A DNA stretch of 64,000 nt from Peristeroidobacter agariperforans (GTDB lineage Bacteria > Pseudomonadota > Gammaproteobacteria > Steroidobacterales > Steroidobacteraceae): NCBI RefSeq assembly GCF_004138335.1, contig NZ_RYFW01000002.1, positions 1,841,501-1,905,500 on the forward strand, read 5' to 3'. Positions within the stretch are counted from its first letter, which is position 1; every line of letters starts with the position of its first letter. The notes below the pieces were generated by a model. That model did no database searches and was not told the DNA's origin. It worked only from the letters and a program-made list of their open reading frames with translations. A program made the translations under genes and the position numbers. Below, piece after piece: positions 1 through 7,469 of this stretch.

Positions 1-402
1 ACGAAGTTCGGACTGCGAGGCTTCACGGAAGCGCTGCGGCGCGAGCTCGCGGACACGAACGTTCGTGTCCATTACTTCGCGCCTCGCGCCACCCGAACGT
101 CATTCAATAGCGACGCGGTCAATGACCTGAACGTTGCGCTCGGCAATGCGTCGGATGATCCTGCGGAGGTCGCGCGTCACATCGTGCGCTCGCTGCAGGG
201 GGGCAAGCTCGAAACGATCATCGGTTGGCCGGAAAAGTTCTTCGCGCGGCTGAATGCAGTGTTGCCGCGCCTGGTCGATATGGCGCTGGTACAAAAACTT
301 CCCGTGATCCGGGATTTCGCCAGCCGTTCTTCGTCTCCACCGCCGGACCATTCGCGGTCCGCATTGCTCAATAGCATCGCCAACCCGAGGGAAAGCTCAT
401 GA
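1..402 (+). CDS. SDR-family oxidoreductase, C-terminal part
   Basis: The open frame runs in from the left edge, so the Rossmann fold, the catalytic Ser/Tyr and the start lie outside the window. The visible 133 residues begin with TKFGLRGFTEALRREL. This matches the helix after the YxxxK motif of short-chain dehydrogenases. A strand and substrate loop (VRVHYFAPRATRT) follow, where classical SDRs have PG-x-V/T. The tail (about residues 70-133) is longer than in minimal SDRs. The stop overlaps the next gene's start (ATGA), so the two are probably co-translated. The substrate cannot be inferred. Confidence 0.8.
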   Translation, partial: TKFGLRGFTEALRRELADTNVRVHYFAPRATRTSFNSDAVNDLNVALGNASDDPAEVARHIVRSLQGGKLETIIGWPEKFFARLNAVLPRLVDMALVQKLPVIRDFASRSSSPPPDHSRSALLNSIANPRESS

Positions 403-1040
403 GTGCTCGTATCGTTCGCGGCCTGGCGCCGCTTGCAGGTCTGCTCGTCAGCGTCGCTCACGCGCAGGCGCCGTTTGACGCCGAGCTGGCTCATATTCAA
501 GAGCAGTGGGCGGTCGTGAATTACCAGGTCGCGGCGAAGAGCGACAAGCTGCAGGCGTTCGAGAAGCTTGTTGCCGAGGCGCACCGCTTCTCGATGGAGA
601 ATCCGCAGCGTGCCGAGCCGCTGATCTGGGAAGGAATCGTGCTCAGTACCTACGCGGGCGCGAAGGGCGGTGTGGGTGCGCTGGGTCTTGCCAAGAAGTC
701 TCGTGCCGCCCTCGAAGCGGCGCTCAAGATCGATGACAAGGCGCTGGACGGCTCCGCTTATACGAGCCTGGGTACGTTGTACGCAAAGGTGCCCGGCTTC
801 CCGCTCGGCTTCGGTGACGATAACAAGGCGCAGGAACTGTTGTCGAAGGCGCTGACGATCAATCCCGACGGCATCGATCCAAACTATTTTTACGCGCAAT
901 ACCTCTGCGACCGCAACGAATGTAGCGATGCCTTGCGTTATCTACAGCGCGCCGCCGAGGCGCCACCTCGCCCGGGCCGGGAAGTGGCGGACGAAGGGCG
1001 GCATCGTGAGGTGATGGAGCTGATGGCGAAGGCACGCTGA
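399..1040 (+). CDS. Exported TPR-like protein
   Basis: The product has 213 residues. A signal peptide covers about residues 1-22 (hydrophobic core LAPLAGLLVSVAHA, cleavage likely after AHA), so it is probably periplasmic. The mature part is helical with TPR-like pairs: a repeat around AEPLIWEGIVLSTYAGAKGG and another around AQELLSKALTINPDGIDPNY. These resemble small soluble TPR proteins that act as scaffolds. The start overlaps the SDR stop by four bases (ATGA), which fixes the start and suggests coupling. No partner is evident apart from the SDR upstream and the thioredoxin operon 180 bp downstream. Confidence 0.7.
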   Translation: MSARIVRGLAPLAGLLVSVAHAQAPFDAELAHIQEQWAVVNYQVAAKSDKLQAFEKLVAEAHRFSMENPQRAEPLIWEGIVLSTYAGAKGGVGALGLAKKSRAALEAALKIDDKALDGSAYTSLGTLYAKVPGFPLGFGDDNKAQELLSKALTINPDGIDPNYFYAQYLCDRNECSDALRYLQRAAEAPPRPGREVADEGRHREVMELMAKAR

Positions 1041-1218
1041 GCCAGCGATTACTCTTTCGTCTTCTGCGGTTTACCAGGGCCTAGCGCGCCATCCGCGCAC
1101 GGCGGGATCCCCCGAAGTCGCCCTGGAAATCCCGGAGTTGGCCAAGTCGTTGCGACGGCGCGATTGATTTCCCGCGAACGCGCGTCTAACGGCAATGCCA
1201 TCGTCGTTCCGAGGACTC

Positions 1219-1722
1219 ATGAACAGATCCGGCCAGCTTGAGCGACGCTCCAAATTCATTCGATTCATGGTGTTAGCCGCGTTCGCCTGGATCACGCCCG
1301 CGACCCTGGCGGCCGACGACCCGCTCGATCTGGCGCGCTTGAAGGGCAAAGTCGTGGTCATCGACTTCTGGGCCTCCTGGTGCGCGCCGTGCCGCCAATC
1401 CTTCCCTTGGCTCAATGAAATGCAGGCCAAGTACCGCGACCGCGGCCTCGTGATCATTGGCGTCAACGTCGATCGCGAGCGCGCCGAGGCCGATCGCTTC
1501 CTTCAGCAAACACCGGCCGATTTCAAGGTCGTCTACGACCCGGGAGGCACGCTCGCCGCGCGCTATCAAGTCCCTGGCATGCCCAGCTCGTACGTGATCG
1601 GGCGCGACGGTCAGCAAGCGGGCGTGCACATCGGTTTTCGCAGTGGCACGCGCCAGGAGCGCGAAGCGGAGCTCGAGCGCCTGCTTGCCAACGCCACGGC
1701 GGATCGCACAAACAGTCAATAA
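1219..1722 (+). CDS. TlpA-like periplasmic thioredoxin
   Basis: The product has 167 residues: an N-terminal export signal (about residues 10-31, ending TPATLA) and a thioredoxin fold of the TlpA/ResA type. The active site is WCAPC (Cys55, Cys58) after VVIDFWAS, and the cis-Pro loop is VPGMPSSYVI. Such proteins transfer electrons to periplasmic disulfides. The ATG at 1219 is preferred because GAGGA lies 4-5 bases upstream; an in-frame ATG at 1195 has no good ribosome site. It heads the tight group with DUF4266, DUF3570 and ApbE, so its client may be the Cys-containing tail of the next gene (inference). Confidence 0.85.
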   Translation: MNRSGQLERRSKFIRFMVLAAFAWITPATLAADDPLDLARLKGKVVVIDFWASWCAPCRQSFPWLNEMQAKYRDRGLVIIGVNVDRERAEADRFLQQTPADFKVVYDPGGTLAARYQVPGMPSSYVIGRDGQQAGVHIGFRSGTRQEREAELERLLANATADRTNSQ

Positions 1723-1736
1723 CGAGGGAGATCGTG

Positions 1737-1949
1737 ATGAAAGCACTCAGTTTGCTGGCAGCCTGCCTGGCACTGCAAGGCTGCGCGAGCGTCGGAGTAG
1801 AGCCGTGGCAACGAGACGTGCTGGCGCGCCCAGAGATGTCGCTGGATGCGAACCCCATCGATGCGGCCATCGATGATCACATCTATTTCAGCAAGGAAGC
1901 ATCGAGCGGCGGGCGTGGCTTCGGCGGCGGTGGCTGCGGCTGTAATTAG
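1737..1949 (+). CDS. DUF4266 small lipoprotein
   Basis: The product is a 70-residue lipoprotein. The signal MKALSLLAACLALQGC has a lipobox (LQGC), so Cys16 is the predicted lipidated residue. The mature part has WQRDVLARPEM, HIYFSKEASSGG and a Gly-rich end GFGGGGCGCN. This pattern matches the DUF4266 family, whose function is unknown. The ATG at 1737 is preferred over the GTG at 1734; GGGAG lies about 8 bases upstream. The C-terminal Cys-Gly-Cys could bind metal or be a thiol client of the upstream thioredoxin (inference). It sits between that thioredoxin and the DUF3570 barrel with gaps of 14 and 9 bases. Confidence 0.85.
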   Translation: MKALSLLAACLALQGCASVGVEPWQRDVLARPEMSLDANPIDAAIDDHIYFSKEASSGGRGFGGGGCGCN

Positions 1950-1958
1950 GGGATCGGC

Positions 1959-3266
1959 ATGAACGACGATAACAATCTCAGCGCCACGCTCGCCGCCGCG
2001 ACCTGCGCCTTGCTCGGCGCGAGCGCCGCGGGGCCGGTGATGGCAGGCGAGACCGACCGATGGTCATTCGACACAGCACTGCTTTACTACGCAGAGAGCG
2101 ACGATCGAGTGCAGGACGTGAGCGCGACCATCGGTGCGCAACGCGCCTTTGAGGACGATCGCCTGCTGAATCTCACGCTGACAGCCGATACGCTAACCGG
2201 TGCATCTGCGAGCGGAGCGATCGCAAGCGACTTGCCGCAGACGTTCACGAGTCCCTCTGGCCGGGCGGTGTACTCGACGCCGGCGGGAGAAACACCGCTC
2301 GATGACACATTCCTCGACACGCGATTCGCGCTCAATGCGAGTTGGACGCAGCCGCTTGCGAGGCTCTACACCGTCTCTGCCGGTCTTGGTTTCTCCACCG
2401 AGTACGACTACACCCATCTCGGAGCGAATGTATCGCTCGCCCGTGATTTCAATAAGCGCAATACGACGGTGAGCGCGGGGCTCGCGTACTCGCAAGATGA
2501 CATCGATCCCGTCGGCGGCGCGCCTGTGCCGCTGTCACAGATGCTCGACGTGGGCGATGGTTCCAACAAACTCAGTAGCGACAGCAAGGACGTACTCGAC
2601 GTGTTGCTCGGGCTAACGCAGGTTCTATCGCGCAACACAGTACTGCGCGTCAATTATTCATACAGCCAGTCGAGTGGCTATTTGAACGATCCCTACAAGA
2701 TCCTGAGCGTCGTCGATGGCACGACCGGCGATACGATCCTGCGCACGCCCGCACCGGGTGTGGCGGGCCCGACTGGAATCTATCTTTATGAGAGCCGGCC
2801 GGATTCGCGTGCGAAGCACAGCCTGTACGCCGAGGTGAAACATGCATTCGGGGCGCCCGTGCTTTATGGATCGTACCGATTCATGACGGACGATTGGGGA
2901 ATCGACTCGCATACCGGCGAAGTTCGCCTGCGTTGGCCCGTCGGGGATGCAAGCTACGTCGAGCCGCAGCTGCGCTACTACATGCAGTCTCAAGCGGATT
3001 TTTATCACCCGAGCCTGGTGCAAGGCGCCGCATTGCCAGCGTATGCGTCGGCCGATTTTCGGTTAGGTGAGTTCGATGCGGTGACCGTCGGGCTGAAGTT
3101 CGGCCATCGCACCAGTGGCGGCAACGAGTGGAACGCACGTCTGGAGTACTACCAGCAGAACGGCAGCATTTCGCGCGATCAGTTGATCGGCAACCAATTC
3201 GCTCGCGAGCAGTATCCGGACCTGAAGGCAGTGATTGCGCAATTCGGCTATCGCTTCGGTCTATAA
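1959..3266 (+). CDS. DUF3570 outer-membrane beta-barrel protein
   Basis: The product has 435 residues: a weak signal region to about residue 30 (PVMAGE), then alternating aromatic/polar strands (WSFDTALLYYAESDD, YTVSAGLGFSTEYDYTHLG, VLRVNYSYSQSS) and a barrel-like end QFGYRFGL. This matches the DUF3570 family of uncharacterised outer-membrane barrels. Residues 77-83 read DTLTGAS, close to the [ST]GA[ST]-type sequence that ApbE enzymes modify with FMN; an ApbE gene follows directly. Flavinylation of this barrel is a prediction, not known. It starts 9 bases after the DUF4266 stop. Confidence 0.85.
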   Translation: MNDDNNLSATLAAATCALLGASAAGPVMAGETDRWSFDTALLYYAESDDRVQDVSATIGAQRAFEDDRLLNLTLTADTLTGASASGAIASDLPQTFTSPSGRAVYSTPAGETPLDDTFLDTRFALNASWTQPLARLYTVSAGLGFSTEYDYTHLGANVSLARDFNKRNTTVSAGLAYSQDDIDPVGGAPVPLSQMLDVGDGSNKLSSDSKDVLDVLLGLTQVLSRNTVLRVNYSYSQSSGYLNDPYKILSVVDGTTGDTILRTPAPGVAGPTGIYLYESRPDSRAKHSLYAEVKHAFGAPVLYGSYRFMTDDWGIDSHTGEVRLRWPVGDASYVEPQLRYYMQSQADFYHPSLVQGAALPAYASADFRLGEFDAVTVGLKFGHRTSGGNEWNARLEYYQQNGSISRDQLIGNQFAREQYPDLKAVIAQFGYRFGL

Positions 3267-3301
3267 CCTTGCACACGACGTCACAAGGCGCATCCGTCAT
3301 A

Positions 3302-4195
3302 TTGAGCCGCGAGCCTGGCTTTTGGGCCGGGCGGTTCGTTGCAATGGCTTCGCCGTGCGAAGTCCTCATCGAGGACGCGCCGGAGGCGCTTGCGCGCCAG
3401 ATCGCGGAGACTGCGGCAGCATGCGCCTGGCGTATCGAACGCAAGTTCAGCCGCTATCGATCCGACGGCGTCGTGCACATGATCAACTCGAACGCTGGTC
3501 GCCCGGTGGTGCTCGATGAGGAGTCCGCCGCGCTGATCGACTTCGCCGCGACACTGACCACAATGTCGGAGGGCGGTTTCGATATCACGTCGGGCGTGCT
3601 GCGGAAAGCGTGGACGTTCGACGGCGGTAGCGCTGTTCCGACACAGGCGCAGATCGACGAGGTGATGACCTGCGTCGGGTGGCGCCATGTTCAGTGGCGC
3701 AGGCCAGTTTTGCGGTTGAAGCCGGGGATGCAAATCGATCTCGGCGGCATCGGCAAGGAGTACGCGGTGGATCTGGCGGCGGCCCGAGTGGAGGACATTG
3801 CACCAGGCGTGAGCTGCCTGATCAATTTCGGCGGCGACGTTGTGGCCCGACATCCGCGTCGGGACGGGCAACCCTGGCGCGTGGGCATCGAAGCAGCGGC
3901 GAAGGCGGGAACTGCCGTGCGCATCGTCCATCTCACTCGCGGTGGGCTCGCGACCAGCGGCGATTCGCGCCGGTTCGTACTTCATCAAGGGCGCCGTTAC
4001 TCCCATATCATCGACGCGCGCATCGGTTGGCCCGTACGCGATGCGCCCCATTCAATTACCGTAGCCGCCGATACCTGCACGCAAGCAGGCACGCTCACGA
4101 CCCTTGCAATGCTCAAAGGCATGGAATGTGAGTCGTTTCTGCGCGCGAGTGGCGCAAAATACTGGATTCAGGCGTGCCCGGCTTCGCCGCAGTGA
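3302..4195 (+). CDS. apbE: ApbE-like FAD:protein FMN transferase
   Basis: The family moves FMN from FAD onto a Ser/Thr of target proteins. Visible ApbE landmarks are AMASPCEV near the N terminus, EGGFDITSGVLRKAW, IDLGGIGKEYAVD, NFGGDV, GGLATSGDSRRF and HIIDARIGWPV (the family's H-I-x-D-P-x-T-G region, here with Ala and Ile substitutions). The start is uncertain: no ATG exists upstream of 3344, and TTG at 3302 (AAGG 13 bases upstream) or TTG at 3269 are the choices. Neither gives a signal peptide, which is unusual because most ApbE proteins act in the periplasm. It closes the thioredoxin-DUF4266-DUF3570 operon. Confidence 0.85.
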   Translation: MSREPGFWAGRFVAMASPCEVLIEDAPEALARQIAETAAACAWRIERKFSRYRSDGVVHMINSNAGRPVVLDEESAALIDFAATLTTMSEGGFDITSGVLRKAWTFDGGSAVPTQAQIDEVMTCVGWRHVQWRRPVLRLKPGMQIDLGGIGKEYAVDLAAARVEDIAPGVSCLINFGGDVVARHPRRDGQPWRVGIEAAAKAGTAVRIVHLTRGGLATSGDSRRFVLHQGRRYSHIIDARIGWPVRDAPHSITVAADTCTQAGTLTTLAMLKGMECESFLRASGAKYWIQACPASPQ

Positions 4196-4503
4196 TCGAC
4201 AATGTAGCGACGCGCGGCGTCGCGCAGTTGGTTCGTCGCGGCAAAGGCGTTCTTGCCATGGGGCAGCCTTATCGAGCACCGCCTTGCCCTCGGCACGCAG
4301 TCGTTCTGCTCGAATCGATCGGCGGACGCGCAGCGGATCTGATCGTCGATCCGGCGAAGCAATGGAACGCGGATTTGATCGTCATGGGAACACACGGCCG
4401 GCGTGGGCTTCGTCGCCTGGCGCTCGGCAGCGATGCGGAGCTGGTCGTGCGCTCCGCTTCGGTGCCGGTGCTGCTGGTTCGTGGGGATGCCGGGCACGAA
4501 TGA
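4174..4503 (+). pseudogene. Universal stress protein, C-terminal remnant
   Basis: From about residue 52 the frame is a clear UspA C-terminal half: RAADLIVDPAKQWNADLIVMGTHGRRG, then LGSDAELVVRSASVPVLLVRG with the G-x9-G-[ST]-like nucleotide region. The first strand and helix of a Usp domain are missing, and the first part (to about residue 45) matches only loosely. The only ATG (4174) lies inside the end of apbE. It is read as a 5'-truncated usp gene, though a short expressed protein cannot be excluded. It lies beside a damaged cytochrome b561 gene, so this stretch looks eroded. Confidence 0.65.
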
Positions 4504-4800
4504 AACGATTGGCCGAAGTAGCGCCGTGAATATCGCGCCATCCGTGACCCTTTTCTGTCGGGAAAGGGCATTCACGATCGGATGCACCCACGCAACGTCG
4601 AATGTTTGACGGCGGCCGCTCTCGATTGTGGAGCGGCCCTCCTTACTGGCCCGGAGGTGGAATCTTGCTCTCGAAGAGACCCATGCTGAAGCGGCGTCGT
4701 CTCGCGGCGCCCGCTAGATCTTACGAGTAGGTCACGATACTGATACCAGCGGTCGCAGGCATGTAATTGCGTGCAGTCACTCACCACCCAAGGTGAACCC
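4504..4800. other. Gene-free stretch
   Basis: No convincing coding frame was seen. It contains the 4614-4638 hairpin and, near the downstream gene, no recognisable sigma-70 promoter. It separates the usp remnant from the cytochrome b561 pseudogene. Confidence 0.5.
4614..4638 (+). terminator. Hairpin, possible terminator
   Basis: Perfect 8-bp arms GGCCGCTC/GAGCGGCC enclose a 9-base loop, 110 bases after the usp remnant. No clear T-run follows (CTCCTTACT), so a rho-independent role is only possible. Confidence 0.35.
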
Positions 4801-5198
4801 ATGTCTCTGCGCAATACATCATCGAGCTACGGATTCGTCGCTCGGTCGCTGCATTGGGCCATCGTCCTCGGAATCATCGCCCAATATCTCCTCGCGGAAG
4901 CGGACGACACGGAGCGTGCAGGGACAGTGGCTATGAGCGCCTTAGACTGGCATGTGTCGATCGGTATCGCCTTGCTCGCGCTTGCTGTCGTGAGAGTTCT
5001 GTGGCGCACCTTCGATGACACTCCGGTACGCTCGGGCCGGCGGGAGACGAGGAACTCGAGCATTTCATGCATGAAGTGCACGAGGTGCTGTTCAATGTTC
5101 TGACCGGGGTAGCCATCCTGCATGTTGTCGCAGCGCTGAAGCACCACTTCATCGACCGCGACGGCGTGCTTCGCCGCATGCTTCCGGGTGCTCGCTGA
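4801..5198 (+). pseudogene. Cytochrome b561 gene with internal deletion
   Basis: Residues 1-75 (MSLRNTSSSYGFVARSLHW... to VLWRTFDDTP) match the first two membrane helices of a b561-type cytochrome. The intact copy at 6878-7414 aligns closely (GLISRALHWIIVLSILAQWLLAEA). After about 5025 the frame breaks: continuing in the same frame gives a short unrelated tail, while another frame from about 5045 gives EELEHFMHEVHEVLFNVLTG and ends ...RRMLPGAR at 5198. That second part matches the last helix of the intact copy (LEEVHEVLFNILVALAVLHV). About 60 residues with the third helix region are missing, so a functional haem protein is unlikely. Confidence 0.75.
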
Positions 5199-5221
5199 CC
5201 TTGTCGTTCGGGGGATCTCAT

Positions 5222-5818
5222 ATGAATCGTCTCGAGATCACTGTCGCCACAACAGTCGTCATGGTGTGCTCTATGGTCTGCGAGGTCGCAACAGCACACT
5301 GCGACTCCATCGACGGGCCCGTCGTTCGTGACGCGCGTGCCGCACTGGAGAAGGGCGAGCCGACGGCAGTACTTAAGTGGGTCATGCCGGGACGAGAGCA
5401 GGAGATCCGGGAAGCGTTTGCCCAGACACTTGCCGTTCGCAGCCTGGGAGCCGACGCCAGGCAGCTTGCCGATCGTTACTTCTTCGAGACGCTCGTGCGA
5501 GTGCACCGTGCAGGCGAAGGCGAGGCGTTCAGCGGCCTGAAGCCTGCTGCAAGCGCAGACCCAGCCATTGCTCTTGCGGATCGTGCGCTGGAATCAGGTT
5601 CGGCAGCTGCGCTGTCGAAAGAATCGGCCGAAGCCATCGAGGCAGGTATCCGACGCCGCTTCGATCTTGCACAAGAGCGCAGGAAACATGCGGCCGATAG
5701 CGTGGAGGCAGGACGGGCCTACGTCGAGGCGTATGTCGACTACATTCACTTCGTAGAAGGCGTTCATCATCTCGGGCTGCGCGGTGTTTCTCAGAAGCAC
5801 GACGACTCAAGCGAGTGA
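5222..5818 (+). CDS. DUF6448 exported protein
   Basis: The product has 198 residues with a signal peptide (VATTVVMVCSMVCEVATA), then AHCDSIDGPVV, VLKWVMPGREQEIREAF, RYFFETLVRVHRAGEGEAFSG and EAYVDYIHFVEGVHHL. This pattern is the DUF6448 family, function unknown. The His/Cys-rich start (HCD) and the conserved FETLVRVHRAGEG are possible metal or ligand sites (inference). The ATG at 5222 follows GGGGGA with good spacing and is preferred over the upstream in-frame 5201. It lies in the redox island and probably shares a transcript with the cytochrome c gene 98 bp downstream. Confidence 0.8.
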   Translation: MNRLEITVATTVVMVCSMVCEVATAHCDSIDGPVVRDARAALEKGEPTAVLKWVMPGREQEIREAFAQTLAVRSLGADARQLADRYFFETLVRVHRAGEGEAFSGLKPAASADPAIALADRALESGSAAALSKESAEAIEAGIRRRFDLAQERRKHAADSVEAGRAYVEAYVDYIHFVEGVHHLGLRGVSQKHDDSSE

Positions 5819-5916
5819 AGTTTGTGCCTGTGACTCAGCTTTGGAGCAGCACGGAAACAACTTGCGACTTGAGACATTTGATAAGTGTGCGCCGCCTCAC
5901 TCGGGAGGGTACCAGC

Positions 5917-6333
5917 GTGCGAGTCTCGAACATCATTGCCGTTGCTGCATTCGCATCAGTCGGGGCTTGCGCCAGTCAAGTATCGCGGGAGGCGATGGCG
6001 CAGATGTCCGGAGCGGAGATTTACCAGCAGCTGTGCACGAGCTGTCATGGGGTGCGCGGAAAGGGCGACGGTCCCATGGCTCCGCTGCTGCAGATCGAAG
6101 TTCCCGATCTGACCCGTCTCGCCCAGGGGCCTGCTGGCGAGTTTCCTGCAGAGCAAGTGAGGCGCACGATTGATGGAAGATCGGAGCGGCCGGCGCACGG
6201 GCTGCCCTACATGCCGATCTGGGGTTTGAGGTTCTACGACCCTGAAAAGCCGGATGATGCAGAGGCGCGTGCGCGTGGCGACTCGATCGTCGAACGATTG
6301 ATAGGGTATCTGCAGTCCATACAAGAAGACTAA
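5917..6333 (+). CDS. Lipoprotein cytochrome c, mono-haem
   Basis: The product has 138 residues from a GTG start (GGGAGGG 7 bases upstream; an in-frame ATG at 5815 overlaps the previous gene and would put 34 residues before the signal). A lipoprotein-type signal ends VGAC (Cys18). The haem site is CTSCH (Cys40, Cys43, His44) and a likely axial Met lies in LPYMPIWG. The fold is class-I-like, small and periplasmic. It probably carries electrons in the envelope, perhaps with the b561 cytochrome or SCO-linked oxidase functions nearby; the partner is not shown by the sequence. Confidence 0.8.
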   Translation: MRVSNIIAVAAFASVGACASQVSREAMAQMSGAEIYQQLCTSCHGVRGKGDGPMAPLLQIEVPDLTRLAQGPAGEFPAEQVRRTIDGRSERPAHGLPYMPIWGLRFYDPEKPDDAEARARGDSIVERLIGYLQSIQED

Positions 6334-6362
6334 GCGCTGCGGACCTTTGCGAATCTGCACGT

Positions 6363-6881
6363 CTATTTCGACGTATCTTGTAGCGCCGTCCGCACTGCTC
6401 CTTCGAGAGAGGTCAGGCCCCAGCGCCTGCCCTCGGCGATGGCCGCGTCCGTGGGCTGCCCCTTGATCCATGCCTCGCGTAGTGCAATTAGGGCACCGAC
6501 ACGATTCCCACTGGCGCAATGGATCAGTGTCAGATCATCGCCTGCTTGCTCGAGCAACTCATCCAGCCTGCGCGCATTGTCTTTCGTGAGCGACTGTGCG
6601 CCGGCAATGGGAATTGCGTGATAGTCCAGACCCAAGCCGGTGGCGATGCGCGCTTCGTCGAACCCCACGCTTTCCTCCGGAGTTCGCAGGTTGATCAGAT
6701 GCTTGACGCCCGCCGCGCGAATGCGGCCCACATCCGCGGCGTCGAGCGCGCCGCTCACGATTCTGTGATCTTCCGGCTGGCGCACGTCTGGCACTTCGGT
6801 GAGCAGCGCGCCGTCATGGGCGGTTGTTGGCTGGGTCGGGCCCAAGCAAAGAACCAGGACGAGAAGAATGGGTGCTTTCAT
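6363..6881 (-). CDS. DUF442 (Blh-type) phosphatase-like protein, exported
   Basis: The product has 172 residues with a signal peptide (APILLVLVLCLGPTQPTTA), then the beta-lactamase-hydrolase-like (DUF442) domain. Landmarks are GALDAADVGRIRAAGVKHLINLRTPEE and the cysteine loop LIHCASGNRVGAL. Such domains resemble tyrosine phosphatases or rhodaneses and often accompany sulfide or envelope redox genes; the substrate is unknown. The ATG at 6881 overlaps the end of the upstream cytochrome b561 gene (ATGA), so the two are translationally coupled. An ATG at 6929 would add a non-signal extension and is rejected. Confidence 0.8.
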   Translation of the reverse strand: MKAPILLVLVLCLGPTQPTTAHDGALLTEVPDVRQPEDHRIVSGALDAADVGRIRAAGVKHLINLRTPEESVGFDEARIATGLGLDYHAIPIAGAQSLTKDNARRLDELLEQAGDDLTLIHCASGNRVGALIALREAWIKGQPTDAAIAEGRRWGLTSLEGAVRTALQDTSK

Positions 6882-7414
6882 ACTCTGGCGGCCACCGTGT
6901 GTCTGCGTCGTAGTCTGCGAGAGAGCCAATGTTTCGCCGCGCCGATAACATGGAGCACGGCGAGCGCGACCAGGATATTGAACAGCACCTCGTGCACTTC
7001 TTCGAGCGTCTCTTCTCCCCCCAGGGAAATTCTCGGTACATCGAACCAGTTGAAGAAGCGAAGTGGCTCATCCTCTGCGGAAGACAGCAACCATCCGGTC
7101 ACAGGAATTGCCAACAGTAGCAGATAGAAGGCGAAGTGCACGACCCGGGCGACCGCGATCTCATATGACTTCATGTCGACGGGCCATGCGGGTGCAATAT
7201 TGAGAAATCGCCAAACCAAGCGCACGATTACCAGCAGCAGGACTGTCAGTCCGATGGACTGATGTAGCATCAGGGTATCGAAGGCTCCGTAGATCGTAGC
7301 GGAGTCTTCGTTGGCTTCAGCCAGCAGCCACTGAGCCAGTATGGATAGCACGATGATCCAGTGGAGTGCTCGGCTGATTAGCCCGTATTCCGAACGCGTG
7401 TTGAGCAGGACCAT
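6878..7414 (-). CDS. Cytochrome b561-type membrane protein, intact copy
   Basis: The product has 178 residues and four predicted helices: about 17-37 (LHWIIVLSILAQWLLAEA), 50-70 (HQSIGLTVLLLVIVRLVWRF), 89-109 (HFAFYLLLLAIPVTGWLL) and 143-165 (EEVHEVLFNILVALAVLHVIG). Histidines in helices 1, 2, 3 and 4 fit two haem b groups, as in cytochrome b561/CybB quinol oxidoreductases. It is the intact paralogue of the deleted copy at 4801-5198. The stop overlaps the DUF442 gene start (ATGA). Electron acceptors could include the nearby cytochrome c (inference). Confidence 0.85.
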   Translation of the reverse strand: MVLLNTRSEYGLISRALHWIIVLSILAQWLLAEANEDSATIYGAFDTLMLHQSIGLTVLLLVIVRLVWRFLNIAPAWPVDMKSYEIAVARVVHFAFYLLLLAIPVTGWLLSSAEDEPLRFFNWFDVPRISLGGEETLEEVHEVLFNILVALAVLHVIGAAKHWLSRRLRRRHTVAARV

Positions 7415-7469
7415 ACAATCACCCGATACGGTTGCAGGTGGCCGGGTGAGCCCGCCACCCCTGGACAGA

